Below are positions 1 through 6,944 of a stretch of DNA of 17,673 nucleotides, one piece after another. Source of the DNA: CAZQIC01 sp964593555 (lineage in GTDB: Bacteria; Bacteroidota; Bacteroidia; JAFLBG01); assembly GCA_964593555.1 (NCBI GenBank), contig CAZQIC010000104.1, forward strand, positions 1 through 17,673, given 5' to 3'. The position numbers and the translations under genes were made by a program. The notes below the pieces were generated by a model. It was not told the DNA's origin. It made no database searches and worked only from the letters and a program-made list of their open reading frames with translations. Every line of letters starts with the position of its first letter. The stretch's first letter is position 1.

Positions 1-36
1 CAAGATATTCTCTTAAATATTATAAAGACAAATAAC

Positions 37-396
37 ATGGTGATTATTAACCAAAAAGGCACTGTAATTATTCTGTTAACTGTTGTCATAATTATTATTC
101 TCTATTTCTTTCGTCAACCCATTATGTGTTATTATGGAACAAAATATACTGATGGTTTTAGCCAGGAAAAATTTGATAAAATTCAGATTGGAATGACGAA
201 AGCAGAGGTTATACAACTGCTTGGAGAACCATTTTATAAAAGTGAAAATGACTCGCTTTTATGGAAGAATATTGATAGTACCTGGTTTAACTATCATGAG
301 CCAAATGGTAATAGTACTAGATGGCATTATACCAAAGGAGTTACTTTTAAAAACGACATGGTTGTTTCAAAAAAAGATTGTTGTTCTCATTGGTAG
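37..396 (+). CDS. Small membrane-anchored BamE/SmpA-like protein
   Basis: A 119-residue protein. Residues 9-25 are a run of Val, Ile and Leu that forms one N-terminal membrane anchor, probably leaving the rest outside the cytoplasm. Residues 48-65 read IQIGMTKAEVIQLLGEP, the typical first helix-turn of the SmpA/OmlA (BamE) fold, followed by a short beta-rich stretch with WKNIDSTW and a Cys-Cys pair near the C-terminus. BamE itself is a lipoprotein of the outer-membrane barrel assembly machine. This protein has no lipobox cysteine in a normal position, and many Bacteroidota proteins carry a BamE-like fold without being BamE, so I do not give a symbol. No strong ribosome binding site is visible before ATG, which is usual in this phylum. 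No neighbour is co-transcribed with it. Confidence 0.7.
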   Translation: MVIINQKGTVIILLTVVIIIILYFFRQPIMCYYGTKYTDGFSQEKFDKIQIGMTKAEVIQLLGEPFYKSENDSLLWKNIDSTWFNYHEPNGNSTRWHYTKGVTFKNDMVVSKKDCCSHW

Positions 397-577
397 GGTG
401 AAGTTTTATCCCCTGCTGGTCGGGGCATTCGCCTGGACCATTAATTAAATTTTTATTACATCTATGACCCCATCCAGCGGGGTCGAATATAATATTTTTA
501 TTGTGGACTTGAGAGGGTCGAGGCAGATGCCCCGCCAGCGGTTGTAGGGTTATAGGGGAAAAAGGAAAACCTTAAAC

Positions 578-690
578 GAATCCAGAGGATTCACACCTTT
601 ATAAAAAGCTTAATCTATAAAGTTCGACTCCGGCCGGAGTCGCAGATTTAGTACTAGTTGTTTTATAAATGTATGATGCCTCTGGCATCA
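578..690. repeat. Three palindromes at a 48-49 base period
   Basis: Three short palindromes of different sequence lie at 578-592 (GAATCC-aga-GGATTC), 625-642 (CGACTCCGG/CCGGAGTCG, perfect) and 674-690 (TGATGCC-tct-GGCATCA). Their centres, about 585, 633.5 and 682, are 48.5 bases apart. The spacers are AT-rich and contain TTTATAAA or CTATAAAG. Each stem differs while the loop or centre stays short, so the shape is conserved rather than the sequence. This resembles the dispersed hairpin repeats often seen between genes in this phylum (from memory, not checked). No transposase is nearby. Confidence 0.6.
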
Positions 691-912
691 ATACAATAAG
701 AAATCACAAGGAGTTGCACCCAAAAGTTTGCTCCCTTAACCTGACGCCAGTGCGAAGTCTCGAGATGTAGCGTTGCATTTGTGAAAGATACCTGTTGTCC
801 CGGGCTAAACATTTGAAAAAGGTGTGGATTATATAACTCTCTCCTAAAGTTGTGTAATACATCCGGGTTAGAGGCTGTTTATCTTCACATTAGTGAAAAT
901 TATTCACAACTG

Positions 913-929
913 TTCCGCCGGTAGCGGAA
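913..929 (+). promoter_or_regulatory. Hairpin just upstream of the ice-binding gene
   Basis: TTCCGC (913-918) and GCGGAA (924-929) form a 6 bp stem with a 5-base loop. It ends 15 bases before the ATG at 945, so it would lie in the mRNA leader. It might affect translation or mRNA stability; the role is inferred only from position. Confidence 0.35.
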
Positions 930-944
930 ATTAATAAAACACAA

Positions 945-2030
945 ATGATTCAATTAAAAAAAATAGTTACAGCAGTTGCGCTGGCAGCGATTGCATTAGT
1001 TGCCGGATGTAAAAAGGAATACTCTCCGGAGCCGACACCTACAACACCAACAACACCTACAATTACAGCAAAAAGCCCAAACAGCGGTGCAGCTAACGTG
1101 GCACTCAATAAAGTAATATCCGTTACGTTCAGCGAAGCAATGGATCCTTCAACTATTACTAGTTCTACTTTTTCCTTAAAGCAAGGCACTACAGTGGTTA
1201 CGGGTACTGTGAGTTATTCAGGAACTACGGCCACATATACACCTTCAACGGCCCTTACTCCAGGTGCGGTTTATTCAGCTACTATAACTACGGGGGCTAA
1301 AAGTGCTGCAGGAATTTCGCTTGCCGCTAATACCACGTGGAACTTTACAACCGGAAGCAATCCAACAGGCCTTGCAGTTGTTGGCTTAGGAGCGGCCGCC
1401 AATTATGTTATCCTTGCTAAAACCGCCATCAACAATAACCCGACTTCCGCTATTACAGGTGATTTAGGATTAAGTCCGGCAGCTACATCTTATATCACAG
1501 GGCTTTCTATAACGAATGCAACTGGATATGCCACTTCTGCACAGGTAACGGGAAATATATATGCCGCAGACATGGCAAGCCCAACACCTATTAACCTTAC
1601 AACGGCGGTGAACGATATGACGACGGCCTATAACGATGCAGCAGGGCGCACTTCTCCTGATTTCTCTGAGCTTGGCACCGGCAACATTGGTGGCAAAACA
1701 CTTACGGAGGGGCTTTATAAATGGAGCAATACTGTTACTGTACCTACAAACATAATAATTTCAGGAAGCTCAACGGATGTTTGGATCTTCCAGATAGCAG
1801 GAAACCTTACTGTAAGCTCAGGAGTAAAAATTACACTAAGCGGAGGAGCACAAGCCAAAAATATTTTCTGGCAGGTTGCAGGCACAGTAAGTGTTGGCAC
1901 CACAGCTCAATTTAAAGGTGTGGTATTGTCCATGACAGGTATTTCCCTTGCTTCGGGTGCAAAATTTACAGGTCGGGCCTTAGCACAAACCGCTGTTATT
2001 CTTGATGGTAATATTGTAACTATGCCGTAA
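945..2030 (+). CDS. Ice-binding (DUF3494) lipoprotein with Ig-like domain
   Basis: A 361-residue exported lipoprotein. Residues 1-21 are a signal peptide ending in the lipobox LVAGC, with the acylated Cys at 22. Charged residues follow (KKE), as in surface-exported Bacteroidota lipoproteins. A Pro/Thr linker (about 29-40) leads to a bacterial Ig-like domain of the Big_5/SbsA type (about 41-136), marked by PNSGAANVALNKVISVTFSE and a closing WNFTTG. Residues 141-361 match the DUF3494 ice-binding fold, a right-handed beta-solenoid, with AITGDLGLSPAA, TVPTNIIISG, DVWIFQIAGNLTV, KNIFWQVAG and a final AVILDGNIVTMP. This family binds ice crystals and is often found in cold-adapted microbes, where it protects cells or holds them at ice surfaces. 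Anchoring by lipid, rather than release, would suit surface adhesion. Some DUF3494 proteins may be general adhesins, so ice binding itself is inferred. It is a single gene, convergent with the operon to its right. Confidence 0.9.
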   Translation: MIQLKKIVTAVALAAIALVAGCKKEYSPEPTPTTPTTPTITAKSPNSGAANVALNKVISVTFSEAMDPSTITSSTFSLKQGTTVVTGTVSYSGTTATYTPSTALTPGAVYSATITTGAKSAAGISLAANTTWNFTTGSNPTGLAVVGLGAAANYVILAKTAINNNPTSAITGDLGLSPAATSYITGLSITNATGYATSAQVTGNIYAADMASPTPINLTTAVNDMTTAYNDAAGRTSPDFSELGTGNIGGKTLTEGLYKWSNTVTVPTNIIISGSSTDVWIFQIAGNLTVSSGVKITLSGGAQAKNIFWQVAGTVSVGTTAQFKGVVLSMTGISLASGAKFTGRALAQTAVILDGNIVTMP

Positions 2031-2072
2031 TGATATAGCAGATTATCTCTCAAGAAAAATAGGATGGAGAAA

Positions 2073-2639
2073 TCAAACCCTCAACAAACCACGAAAACCC
2101 CTGGCGGCATAATATGATTCCGCACCGTTGTGATATAGAAAAATAGTATTGTAACGACGATCACAAAATAATGCTCCGCGAAGTTCTCTAATTTCATCAG
2201 GTGTTTTTACCCAGCTCGATGTTTTCATATCGAACTCTCCATATTGCTGCAATTCACGGTATTGTTCTTCTGTTAAAAGTTCAATGCCCATGTTAGCGGC
2301 CATTTCAACAGCGCTGTTTTTGGGTTTGTGTTCTTTTCTCGATTGAAGTGCATCATCATCGTAACAAACACTTCTGCGGCCTTTCGGACTTTCTTCCGCG
2401 CAATCATAAAAAACGTATGCACCTGTTTTTTTATCATGAGAGATCACATCAGGTTCGCCGCCTGTTTGTTCCATTTCATTAAGCGACCACAATTTCCCAG
2501 GATTAGCCTCCAGCTTCGCTTGTAGCTTTGCCCACTCAATACCCTTATGACGTTTCATGTTTTTTTCAAAACGTGTTTTTAACGTGCTGAGTAGTTCTAT
2601 GCTTTGTTTTCCGGATAATTCTTTTTTATTGCTTTTCAT
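2073..2639 (-). CDS. DUF4256 family protein
   Basis: A 188-residue soluble protein with no signal peptide or membrane segment. It matches the DUF4256 family over its full length. Recognisable parts are the N-terminal helical stretch (SIELLSTLKTRFEKNM), GGEPDVI near residue 60, VFYDCAEESPKGRRSVCYD near 75-95, and the C-terminal LFCDRRYNTIFLYHNGAESY followed by ARGFRG. The function of the family is not known. It is the last gene of the five-gene - strand operon, 23 bases after the DUF1801/YdeI gene. Small cytoplasmic proteins of this kind often travel with SRPBCC, DoxX and YdeI proteins under an ArsR repressor, which suggests a shared stress or detoxification role without naming a substrate. 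Confidence 0.9.
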   Translation of the reverse strand: MKSNKKELSGKQSIELLSTLKTRFEKNMKRHKGIEWAKLQAKLEANPGKLWSLNEMEQTGGEPDVISHDKKTGAYVFYDCAEESPKGRRSVCYDDDALQSRKEHKPKNSAVEMAANMGIELLTEEQYRELQQYGEFDMKTSSWVKTPDEIRELRGALFCDRRYNTIFLYHNGAESYYAARGFRGLLRV

Positions 2640-2662
2640 GTTTGAATATTTTCTCTGTTGAA

Positions 2663-3280
2663 TTAATCATCAAATCCTTTTCCACTCATAATTTTTGGTG
2701 CATACTTTTTAATTCTTGCCTCTCGTGTTGCGGATTGTTTGGCTGAAGAAAAATGCAATAGGTATCCTCTTTGTCGTCCAGGCGTTAAGGCGTAAAAGGC
2801 TTTTTTCAGTGCGGCGCTTTTATCTAATTTCTTTTTAAACTCATCGGGCATATTAAATTCCTTTGTTTTTTTCAACTCCACTTTCAATCCTTTTTTTTCC
2901 ACATCGACGGCTTCTTTAATGTAAGCTTTCAAAACGGTTTTCATTTTTACAATTTCCTTAACATTAGTGAACCGTATCTGGCGCGCCGCCTGTACATTCG
3001 CTGTTTGCTGTATAAGAATACCTTTGGCATCTTTTAACAAAGCGCCTTTGAAAAATAAATACGCGCAGTATTCTTTAAACACATGTATTAAAACAATATT
3101 ACTGCCCTCAAGTGTATAGCAGGGGCAGCCCCATTTCAATTCTTCGTTCAGTCCGCAATCAAGAACAATTGTTCGCAGTGCTTCAATCTCCCGCCCAAAC
3201 GACTGTTCAGTCGGGCGGGCCTCCTGCCGTTTGCTATGCTTTACAAAGTACCAATCGACTTTAGGATTTGTTGCTTTCAT
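2663..3280 (-). CDS. DUF1801 / YdeI-OmdA family protein
   Basis: A 205-residue cytoplasmic protein with two parts. Residues 1-115 form a DUF1801-like domain, with LNEELKWGCPCYTLEGSNI (about 44-62) and YCAYLFFKGALLKDAKGIL. Residues about 143-200 are the YdeI/OmdA segment, with MPDEFKKKLDKSAALKKAF, then LTPGRQRGYLLHFSSAKQ and the Arg/Lys-rich SATREARIKKYAP. The full-length arrangement is the common YdeI form. Members are linked loosely to stress tolerance, and the molecular activity is unsettled. The gene starts 12 bases after the DoxX-like gene ends and is fourth in the operon. ATG at 3280 is chosen because it gives the expected N-terminus, ATNPKVDWYF. Confidence 0.9.
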   Translation of the reverse strand: MKATNPKVDWYFVKHSKRQEARPTEQSFGREIEALRTIVLDCGLNEELKWGCPCYTLEGSNIVLIHVFKEYCAYLFFKGALLKDAKGILIQQTANVQAARQIRFTNVKEIVKMKTVLKAYIKEAVDVEKKGLKVELKKTKEFNMPDEFKKKLDKSAALKKAFYALTPGRQRGYLLHFSSAKQSATREARIKKYAPKIMSGKGFDD

Positions 3281-3292
3281 TTATTTATTCAT

Positions 3293-3676
3293 TTATTGGT
3301 TAACCGGAACAATTTTTCTATTTGCCGGTCGGAAATACCAAGATACAACAGTAAGAATTAATAATAATGTTGGTCCAATAAATTCTGTGGCAATATCACT
3401 TAAAGCAAAATGAGAAATAACTGCGCCGGACATAACGAAAAAGAAGCCGGCATAAGCCCATTCCTTAAGTAAAGGGAATTTAGGAATGAGTACTGTTACA
3501 ACTCCCAGAATTTTCCATACGCCCAGTATGGTTAGAAAATAGAGAGGATAACCCAGGTGTGTCATCATATCTACTTCTTCTTTTAGTTGAATTAATTGTA
3601 CTATTCCACTTGATGTCATTCCTAGTGCAAGCCAGATGGTGGCGATCCAATAAATAATTTTGTTTCTTTTTTCCAT
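3293..3676 (-). CDS. DoxX-like integral membrane protein
   Basis: A 127-residue protein with four hydrophobic segments at about residues 8-27, 42-63, 70-88 and 94-113, the usual layout of the DoxX-like group. Typical motifs are the N-terminal IYWIATIWLALGMTSSGIVQ and the central LGYPLYFLTILGVWKILGVV, followed by PLLKEWAYAGFFF. DoxX proteins are inner-membrane proteins named for a subunit of an archaeal thiosulfate:quinone oxidoreductase. In most bacteria, including this type, the substrate is unknown. It lies 6 bases after the SRPBCC gene in the ArsR-headed operon. Confidence 0.9.
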   Translation of the reverse strand: MEKRNKIIYWIATIWLALGMTSSGIVQLIQLKEEVDMMTHLGYPLYFLTILGVWKILGVVTVLIPKFPLLKEWAYAGFFFVMSGAVISHFALSDIATEFIGPTLLLILTVVSWYFRPANRKIVPVNQ

Positions 3677-3682
3677 TGGTTT

Positions 3683-4168
3683 TTATTTTAATTTGCTTAC
3701 GATATCTTGTATCCGGTTATGTGCAAAGTTTATGCCCTGCGCAAAAGGTAATTGTAATATCTGGTCCCTGAGGGCAATTGACTTGTACACCACATGCATA
3801 TTGAGTTTACTACTATCTTCGGTAAGTTTTTCGAATTCTAAAAACTCTAACTGAACACCAAAAGGCGTATTCTCCATTTCAAATGTCCGCGTGATCTTTT
3901 TGTTTGTAACAAACTCATGAATTGTTCCATTGAACCTGTGCTTGTTTCCTTTAGGATCGGTTGTTTCAAATTGATAGCTACCGTGTTTTTTATTCTCCAG
4001 CTTGAGTACTTTTGTCCCCATCCATTGTTCAACAATTGCTGGATCTTCATACGCTTGAAAAAGTAATTCCAGGGGCAGATCGAATGCCCTTGTTATTGTT
4101 AATTCCTGTTTGCCGTCTTCGGCGTGGATTCTTGTCCGCCCACGCGGCGGGCTTGTTTTTTGTTCCAT
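3683..4168 (-). CDS. SRPBCC / AHSA1 domain protein
   Basis: A 161-residue cytoplasmic protein of the START-like SRPBCC fold, AHSA1 (activator of Hsp90 ATPase homologue) branch. The signature runs from about residue 22: ELTITRAFDLPLELLFQAY, then DPAIVEQWMG. It continues with GSYQFETTDPKGNKHRFNGT, ITRTFEMENTPFG and a final helix that packs over the ligand pocket. In bacteria these are small-ligand binding proteins, not Hsp90 partners. They are very often encoded next to an ArsR-type repressor, as here: the ArsR gene ends 8 bases upstream. The substrate is unknown. ATG at 4168 gives a slightly long, charged N-terminal tail (SPPRGRTR), and a later start is possible but no better ATG is visible before the domain. 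Confidence 0.92.
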   Translation of the reverse strand: MEQKTSPPRGRTRIHAEDGKQELTITRAFDLPLELLFQAYEDPAIVEQWMGTKVLKLENKKHGSYQFETTDPKGNKHRFNGTIHEFVTNKKITRTFEMENTPFGVQLEFLEFEKLTEDSSKLNMHVVYKSIALRDQILQLPFAQGINFAHNRIQDIVSKLK

Positions 4169-4176
4169 ATTACTAC

Positions 4177-4521
4177 TCAGGATTTATTTTTTTTATTTCG
4201 GTATGCATGAATCTTCGACTGCATGATGGATTCTAATTTGTTGAATCTATCATCCCACATTTTTCGGAACGGCTCAAGAAAGGAGGCTATTTCTTTCATT
4301 TTTTTGGGATTTAAATGATAATGAATTTCTCTGCCGCTTTGTTCCTGGTTCAGCAATTCGCACTCGGTAAGTATTTGCAAATGTTTTGAAACTGTGGGCC
4401 TTGCTGTATCAAAGTTGGAAGCTATTGCACCTGCTGTCATGGACTGTGAGGCTACTAATAACAATATAGCCCTCCTTGTAGGGTCAGCTATGGCTTGAAA
4501 AACGTCTCGTCGTAAGTTCAT
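4177..4521 (-). CDS. ArsR-family transcriptional repressor
   Basis: A 114-residue winged-helix DNA-binding protein. Residues 5-25 (RDVFQAIADPTRRAILLLVA) are the canonical first helices of the ArsR/SmtB group. The helix-turn-helix covers about 28-57 (TAGAIASNFDTARPTVSKHL), followed by the wing (GREIHYHLNP). The metal-binding ELCVCDL motif of true arsenic or metal sensors is absent, so this belongs to the non-metal subgroup commonly paired with SRPBCC genes. It heads the operon 4521-2073. Two 14-base direct repeats cover its promoter and are the likely autoregulatory operator. The inducing signal cannot be read from the sequence. Confidence 0.93.
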   Translation of the reverse strand: MNLRRDVFQAIADPTRRAILLLVASQSMTAGAIASNFDTARPTVSKHLQILTECELLNQEQSGREIHYHLNPKKMKEIASFLEPFRKMWDDRFNKLESIMQSKIHAYRNKKNKS

Positions 4522-4525
4522 TATG

Positions 4526-4571
4526 TAGCTATTTGACTACAAATATATATGAAGTTATTTGACTACGCAAA
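4526..4571 (-). promoter_or_regulatory. ArsR operon promoter with overlapping direct repeats
   Basis: Read on the - strand, TTTG (4571-4568), a 20-base spacer and TATATTTG (4547-4540) match the Bacteroidetes promoter consensus. Transcription would start near 4533, giving a leader of about 12 bases before ATG at 4521. Two direct repeats, AGCTATTTGACTAC (4527-4540) and AGTTATTTGACTAC (4553-4566) on the + strand, are 26 bases apart. One covers the spacer and one touches the -7 element and start site, as expected for repression by a dimer. Confidence 0.75.
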
Positions 4572-4754
4572 TTTTTCTATGTTTTTCAGTAGGGCTATGT
4601 TTACCGTACTTGTTTTTCATAGGTATACAGTTTAAATTGCGCTCCAAAATTTAGATTGTGCAGACCATTTGTATAAGAGCGAAGCGCCTCTCAATTAACA
4701 TCGACTTGTTAAAAAGCTGTTTACAACGGGTTAATAAGTCATATGCAAATGCAA

Positions 4755-4762
4755 TATTTTTG
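4755..4762 (+). promoter_or_regulatory. Putative -7 element of the glucosaminidase gene
   Basis: TATTTTTG matches TAnnTTTG and ends 6 bases before ATG 4769, so the mRNA would start at or very near the start codon. No good TTTG is present 17-20 bases upstream, so the promoter is incomplete or activator-dependent. Confidence 0.4.
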
Positions 4763-4768
4763 CACCGT

Positions 4769-5836
4769 ATGAACGATATACTAAAAGTAGTTGAGTTTTC
4801 TAAAGAAAATGAAACGTACTTGAAGTTAATCCCTGAGGAAGGGATTTCTATTCCAGATACTCGGAATGAGAAACAGGATGGAGGGGGCAAACCCGAAAAA
4901 GCCTCCCTGTTTATTGTATTCCTGATGCTTTTCCTGCTGTCATTTTTTTACCTGGTGCTGGGTGTAACTGCTGCATATTCTCAGCCGGCCGAATATAAAA
5001 TGTCGCGCACAGAATATGTAGAAAAATACAAAGATGATGCTGTAAAGGAAATGTTATTGAATGGTGTACCGGCAAGCATCACTCTTGCGCAAGGAATGCT
5101 GGAGTCGGATAATGGTAACAGCGGACTTGCAGTATATGCGAACAATCACTTTGGAGTAAAATGTCATGCCGATTGGACGGGCCCTACTTTTATACAGGAT
5201 GATGACACAAAGGATGAGTGTTTTAGAAAATATGCAAGTGTGTTGGATTCATATACTGATCATTCTCTTTTTTTAAAAACAAGGAGCCGCTATTCATTTT
5301 TATTTACGATGCGGAGTGATAACTATAAAGAGTGGGCGAGGGGCCTGAAAAGCGCCGGTTATGCAACGGATCCGAATTATGCCGAAAAGCTGATACAAAT
5401 AATCGAACAAAATGGTTTGTCTAAATATGATGTGGTAGGAGAGCTGCCGAACATAGAAGCGTTGAATACAAAAGGTAAAAATGCTTCTGTAAAACCAACA
5501 CATACGTATGAAATTCTAAAAAAAAATAAAAGAAAATATTTTGTTGCTAAATCCGGAGATACCTTTAACGGAATAAGCAATCAGTTTAAAATAGAATTGT
5601 ACGATTTGTACAAATACAACGATTGTGATGAGTACGCTAATTTAAAGCAAGGAGCAAAAATTTATATTGAACCAAAAAGAAGAAAAGGCGATGTTGAAAC
5701 GTATATGGTTAAAAAAGGAGATACCATGTATTCTATTGCTCAGGAACAAGGAATAAAACTGAAGTCCCTATACAAGCGCAATCATCTGAAGCGGGGCTCA
5801 CAGCCTGCTGTTGGTGATAAAATAAAATTACGCTGA
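4769..5836 (+). CDS. Membrane-anchored glucosaminidase with two LysM domains
   Basis: A 355-residue peptidoglycan hydrolase. Residues 1-45 are a hydrophilic cytoplasmic tail, and residues 46-70 (start SLFIVFLMLFLLSFFYLV) form a membrane anchor or signal. Residues about 82-220 are a GH73/Flg_hydrolase N-acetylglucosaminidase domain: GVPASITLAQGMLES holds the likely catalytic Glu (about 112), followed by NNHFGVKCH, and then SYTDHSLFL and GYATDPNYAEKLI. Two LysM peptidoglycan-binding domains follow at about 255-300 (YFVAKSGDTFNGISNQFKI) and 310-354 (YMVKKGDTMYSIAQEQGI). I chose ATG 4769 over the GTG at 4658 because TATTTTTG (4755-4762) fits a promoter -7 element just before it, which would give a nearly leaderless mRNA, and because the upstream 37 residues look non-coding. 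A broken second copy lies at 7094-7409, and P1 is encoded convergently downstream. Confidence 0.92.
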   Translation: MNDILKVVEFSKENETYLKLIPEEGISIPDTRNEKQDGGGKPEKASLFIVFLMLFLLSFFYLVLGVTAAYSQPAEYKMSRTEYVEKYKDDAVKEMLLNGVPASITLAQGMLESDNGNSGLAVYANNHFGVKCHADWTGPTFIQDDDTKDECFRKYASVLDSYTDHSLFLKTRSRYSFLFTMRSDNYKEWARGLKSAGYATDPNYAEKLIQIIEQNGLSKYDVVGELPNIEALNTKGKNASVKPTHTYEILKKNKRKYFVAKSGDTFNGISNQFKIELYDLYKYNDCDEYANLKQGAKIYIEPKRRKGDVETYMVKKGDTMYSIAQEQGIKLKSLYKRNHLKRGSQPAVGDKIKLR

Positions 5837-5845
5837 GACCAGATT

Positions 5846-5886
5846 CATTAGTAACAAAAGGCCGTTTTGGCCTGATGTTACTGATG
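5846..5886 (+). terminator. Hairpin after the glucosaminidase gene
   Basis: CATTAGTAAC (5846-5855) pairs with GTTACTGATG (5877-5886) with one G-U pair, and an inner AGGCC/GGCCT stem extends it. It begins 10 bases after the stop codon. There is no T-tract, so termination is inferred from position and stem strength. Confidence 0.55.
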
Positions 5887-6065
5887 ACAAGTGATCTAGT
5901 AATCCTTTTGCACCTTTTATAGTAATTATCGAAAGAATTAAGCTGTTCAGCCAGCTTTTAAAATCTTTGTTCGCTCCTACAGGGTGAGAATATAGGTTAG
6001 TTTTGCCTTTGTATTTCCGCATACATTATGTCGAACATGATTCACCGCATTATTTGGATTAATAA

Positions 6066-6350
6066 TTACAAACAAAGTCTGCCACAAGTTCCTGCTGAAC
6101 GGTCATTATCCGCGGGCATTGCGGGCATCGCGGGTGGTTTAGGAGTAACCGCAGGCTTTGGGTTATAAGTATCGTAACATATATGGAGAGAGCATCTCCC
6201 GCAAAAGCTTTCTGCCGGTAAACTTGCCGCTGGGCCACAGAATGATATTGAAAAAAATCCTCCATTAATTGTTTCGCTTTGCTTTTTTTCTAAAGAAGTT
6301 ACAAAACTGCTTACTGCTAAATTATTGAGATTTAATTTGTGAGATTTCAT
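6066..6350 (-). CDS. P1: double-glycine peptide precursor, lanthipeptide-like
   Basis: A 94-residue precursor. The leader (1-31) has the pattern KLNLNNLAV, then SSFVTSL, then SETINGG, ending at Gly30-Gly31 where a C39-type peptidase would cut. This leader type is common in Bacteroidota and is often annotated as class I or pinensin-like lanthipeptide. The core (32-94) has six Cys and several Ser/Thr, so thioether rings are possible: SISFCGP, then SFCGRCSLHICYDTY, a Pro-rich stretch (PKPAVTPKPPAMPAMP) and a terminal TCGRLCL. The first half is closely related to P4. No modifying enzyme is encoded in the window. Upstream, GTGTAATTCAA at 6446-6456 resembles the second element of the other precursor control regions, but the conserved promoter block is not intact. 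Class assignment is inferred from the leader. Confidence 0.85.
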   Translation of the reverse strand: MKSHKLNLNNLAVSSFVTSLEKKQSETINGGFFSISFCGPAASLPAESFCGRCSLHICYDTYNPKPAVTPKPPAMPAMPADNDRSAGTCGRLCL

Positions 6351-6405
6351 CGTATTATAGTTTTAAGGTATTGACTTTTAATTTTATTGTTTGACTCAAC
6401 AAAAC

Positions 6406-6444
6406 AATATCCCTCCATTTATTGGCTAAAAATGGAGGGATATT
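6406..6444 (-). terminator. Strong hairpin between P2 and P1
   Basis: A perfect 15 bp stem, AATATCCCTCCATTT (6406-6420) with AAATGGAGGGATATT (6430-6444), and a 9-base loop. On the - strand it follows the P2 stop codon by about 40 bases, and the sequence after it is T-rich (TGTTTTGTTG). It should end P2 transcription and isolate P1. Confidence 0.75.
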
Positions 6445-6483
6445 TGTGTAATTCAACCCTGTTTAAATCGCATCAAAATTATC

Positions 6484-6759
6484 TTATTGGGCATACACGG
6501 TATCGGGTAAAGCTGGTGCTGCCTGGATTTTTGGTGGACAGAAGAGTTCTGCTGTACATATCAGTTGACTTGCAAGACCCGCAGTAGCTACACAAAACCT
6601 CAAACTCACAGGTAAACATACCCTTGCAGTAGCTAAAAGACCAGCAGAAATAAGTGGTAGTGAGGTACCACCATCAATAGTATTTTTTTCATTTGAATCT
6701 AACGAAGTAACAAAGCTATTTACTTGTAATTCTTCGAGGTTTAATTTTTTATTTTTCAT
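6484..6759 (-). CDS. P2: double-glycine peptide precursor, hydrophobic core
   Basis: A 91-residue precursor. ATG 6759 is chosen over an upstream in-frame ATG at 6810 because it starts exactly at the conserved leader (MKNKKLNLEELQV) and lies about 42 bases after the predicted transcription start. Leader 1-31 contains NSFVTSL and ends NTIDGG. The 60-residue core has four Cys, is mostly hydrophobic (LPLISAGLLATARVCLPVSL) and ends PDTVYAQ. That tail is shared with P3 (PDNIYEQ), which suggests P2 and P3 form one core class, distinct from P1/P4. It is divergent from the truncated TPR gene at 6945, with the conserved three-element control region between them. The leader supports export by a peptidase-containing transporter; the product's modification and target are unknown. 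Confidence 0.85.
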   Translation of the reverse strand: MKNKKLNLEELQVNSFVTSLDSNEKNTIDGGTSLPLISAGLLATARVCLPVSLRFCVATAGLASQLICTAELFCPPKIQAAPALPDTVYAQ

Positions 6760-6803
6760 GTTGTTTAGTTTTATTTTGTTTGTTATTTTGTTTATTGTTT
6801 GAT

Positions 6804-6935
6804 AATTCAAAGCTACCGTGAAGAAGGAGGAGTGGGTAGCCTAAATATAGTTTATTGGTGTAATTCAAAATGAGCAAAAATATGTTATTTTGATAATTTC
6901 ATTAGTTAAATTAATATAAATTAGTGCTATTCAAA
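6804..6935. promoter_or_regulatory. Divergent control region, P2 / truncated TPR gene
   Basis: Three ATTCAAA elements lie at 6805-6811, 6863-6869 and 6929-6935 (spacings 58 and 66). The first belongs to a block shared with the other two regions, ATTCAAAGCTACC then GTGAAGAAGGAGG. Read on the - strand this contains TAGCTTTG (6815-6808), a match to the -7 consensus TAnnTTTG facing P2. No TTG is visible at the -33 position. The second and third elements have the form GTG(t/c)(a/t)ATTCAAA. The third lies 16 bases (start to start) before the ATG at 6945. Confidence 0.65.
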
Positions 6936-6944
6936 CGTTAAAAA

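Larger units (their letters stand above)
397..944. other. Gene-free stretch with several hairpins
   Basis: I see no convincing gene in these 548 bases. The stretch contains several short inverted repeats: CCCC/GGGG around 411-424, GACCCC (466-471) with GGGGTC (479-484), the three evenly spaced palindromes at 578-690 (listed separately), TTCAC/GTGAA at 884-897, and TTCCGC/GCGGAA at 913-929. No tRNA or riboswitch that I know is recognisable. The right end must hold the promoter of the ice-binding lipoprotein gene, but no clean TAnnTTTG element is visible. Confidence 0.6.

Noticed and set aside
578..690. CRISPR array
   Set aside because: The period is regular, but the repeated units do not share sequence and only three are present, so there is no direct repeat.
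4658..4768. GTG start extending the glucosaminidase by 37 residues
   Set aside because: The added residues have no family match, and a promoter-like TATTTTTG lies inside this extension, so ATG 4769 is the better start.
5828..6022. 64-residue - strand reading frame between the glucosaminidase gene and P1
   Set aside because: It overlaps the terminator-like hairpin and the end of the glucosaminidase gene, has no recognisable domain, and has no promoter or leader feature.
6811..6845. Tiny reading frame starting GTG AAG AAG GAG in the conserved intergenic block
   Set aside because: Its length and frame differ between the P2 and P3 copies, and the start codon is lost at P4 (ATA), so the DNA block rather than a peptide appears conserved.
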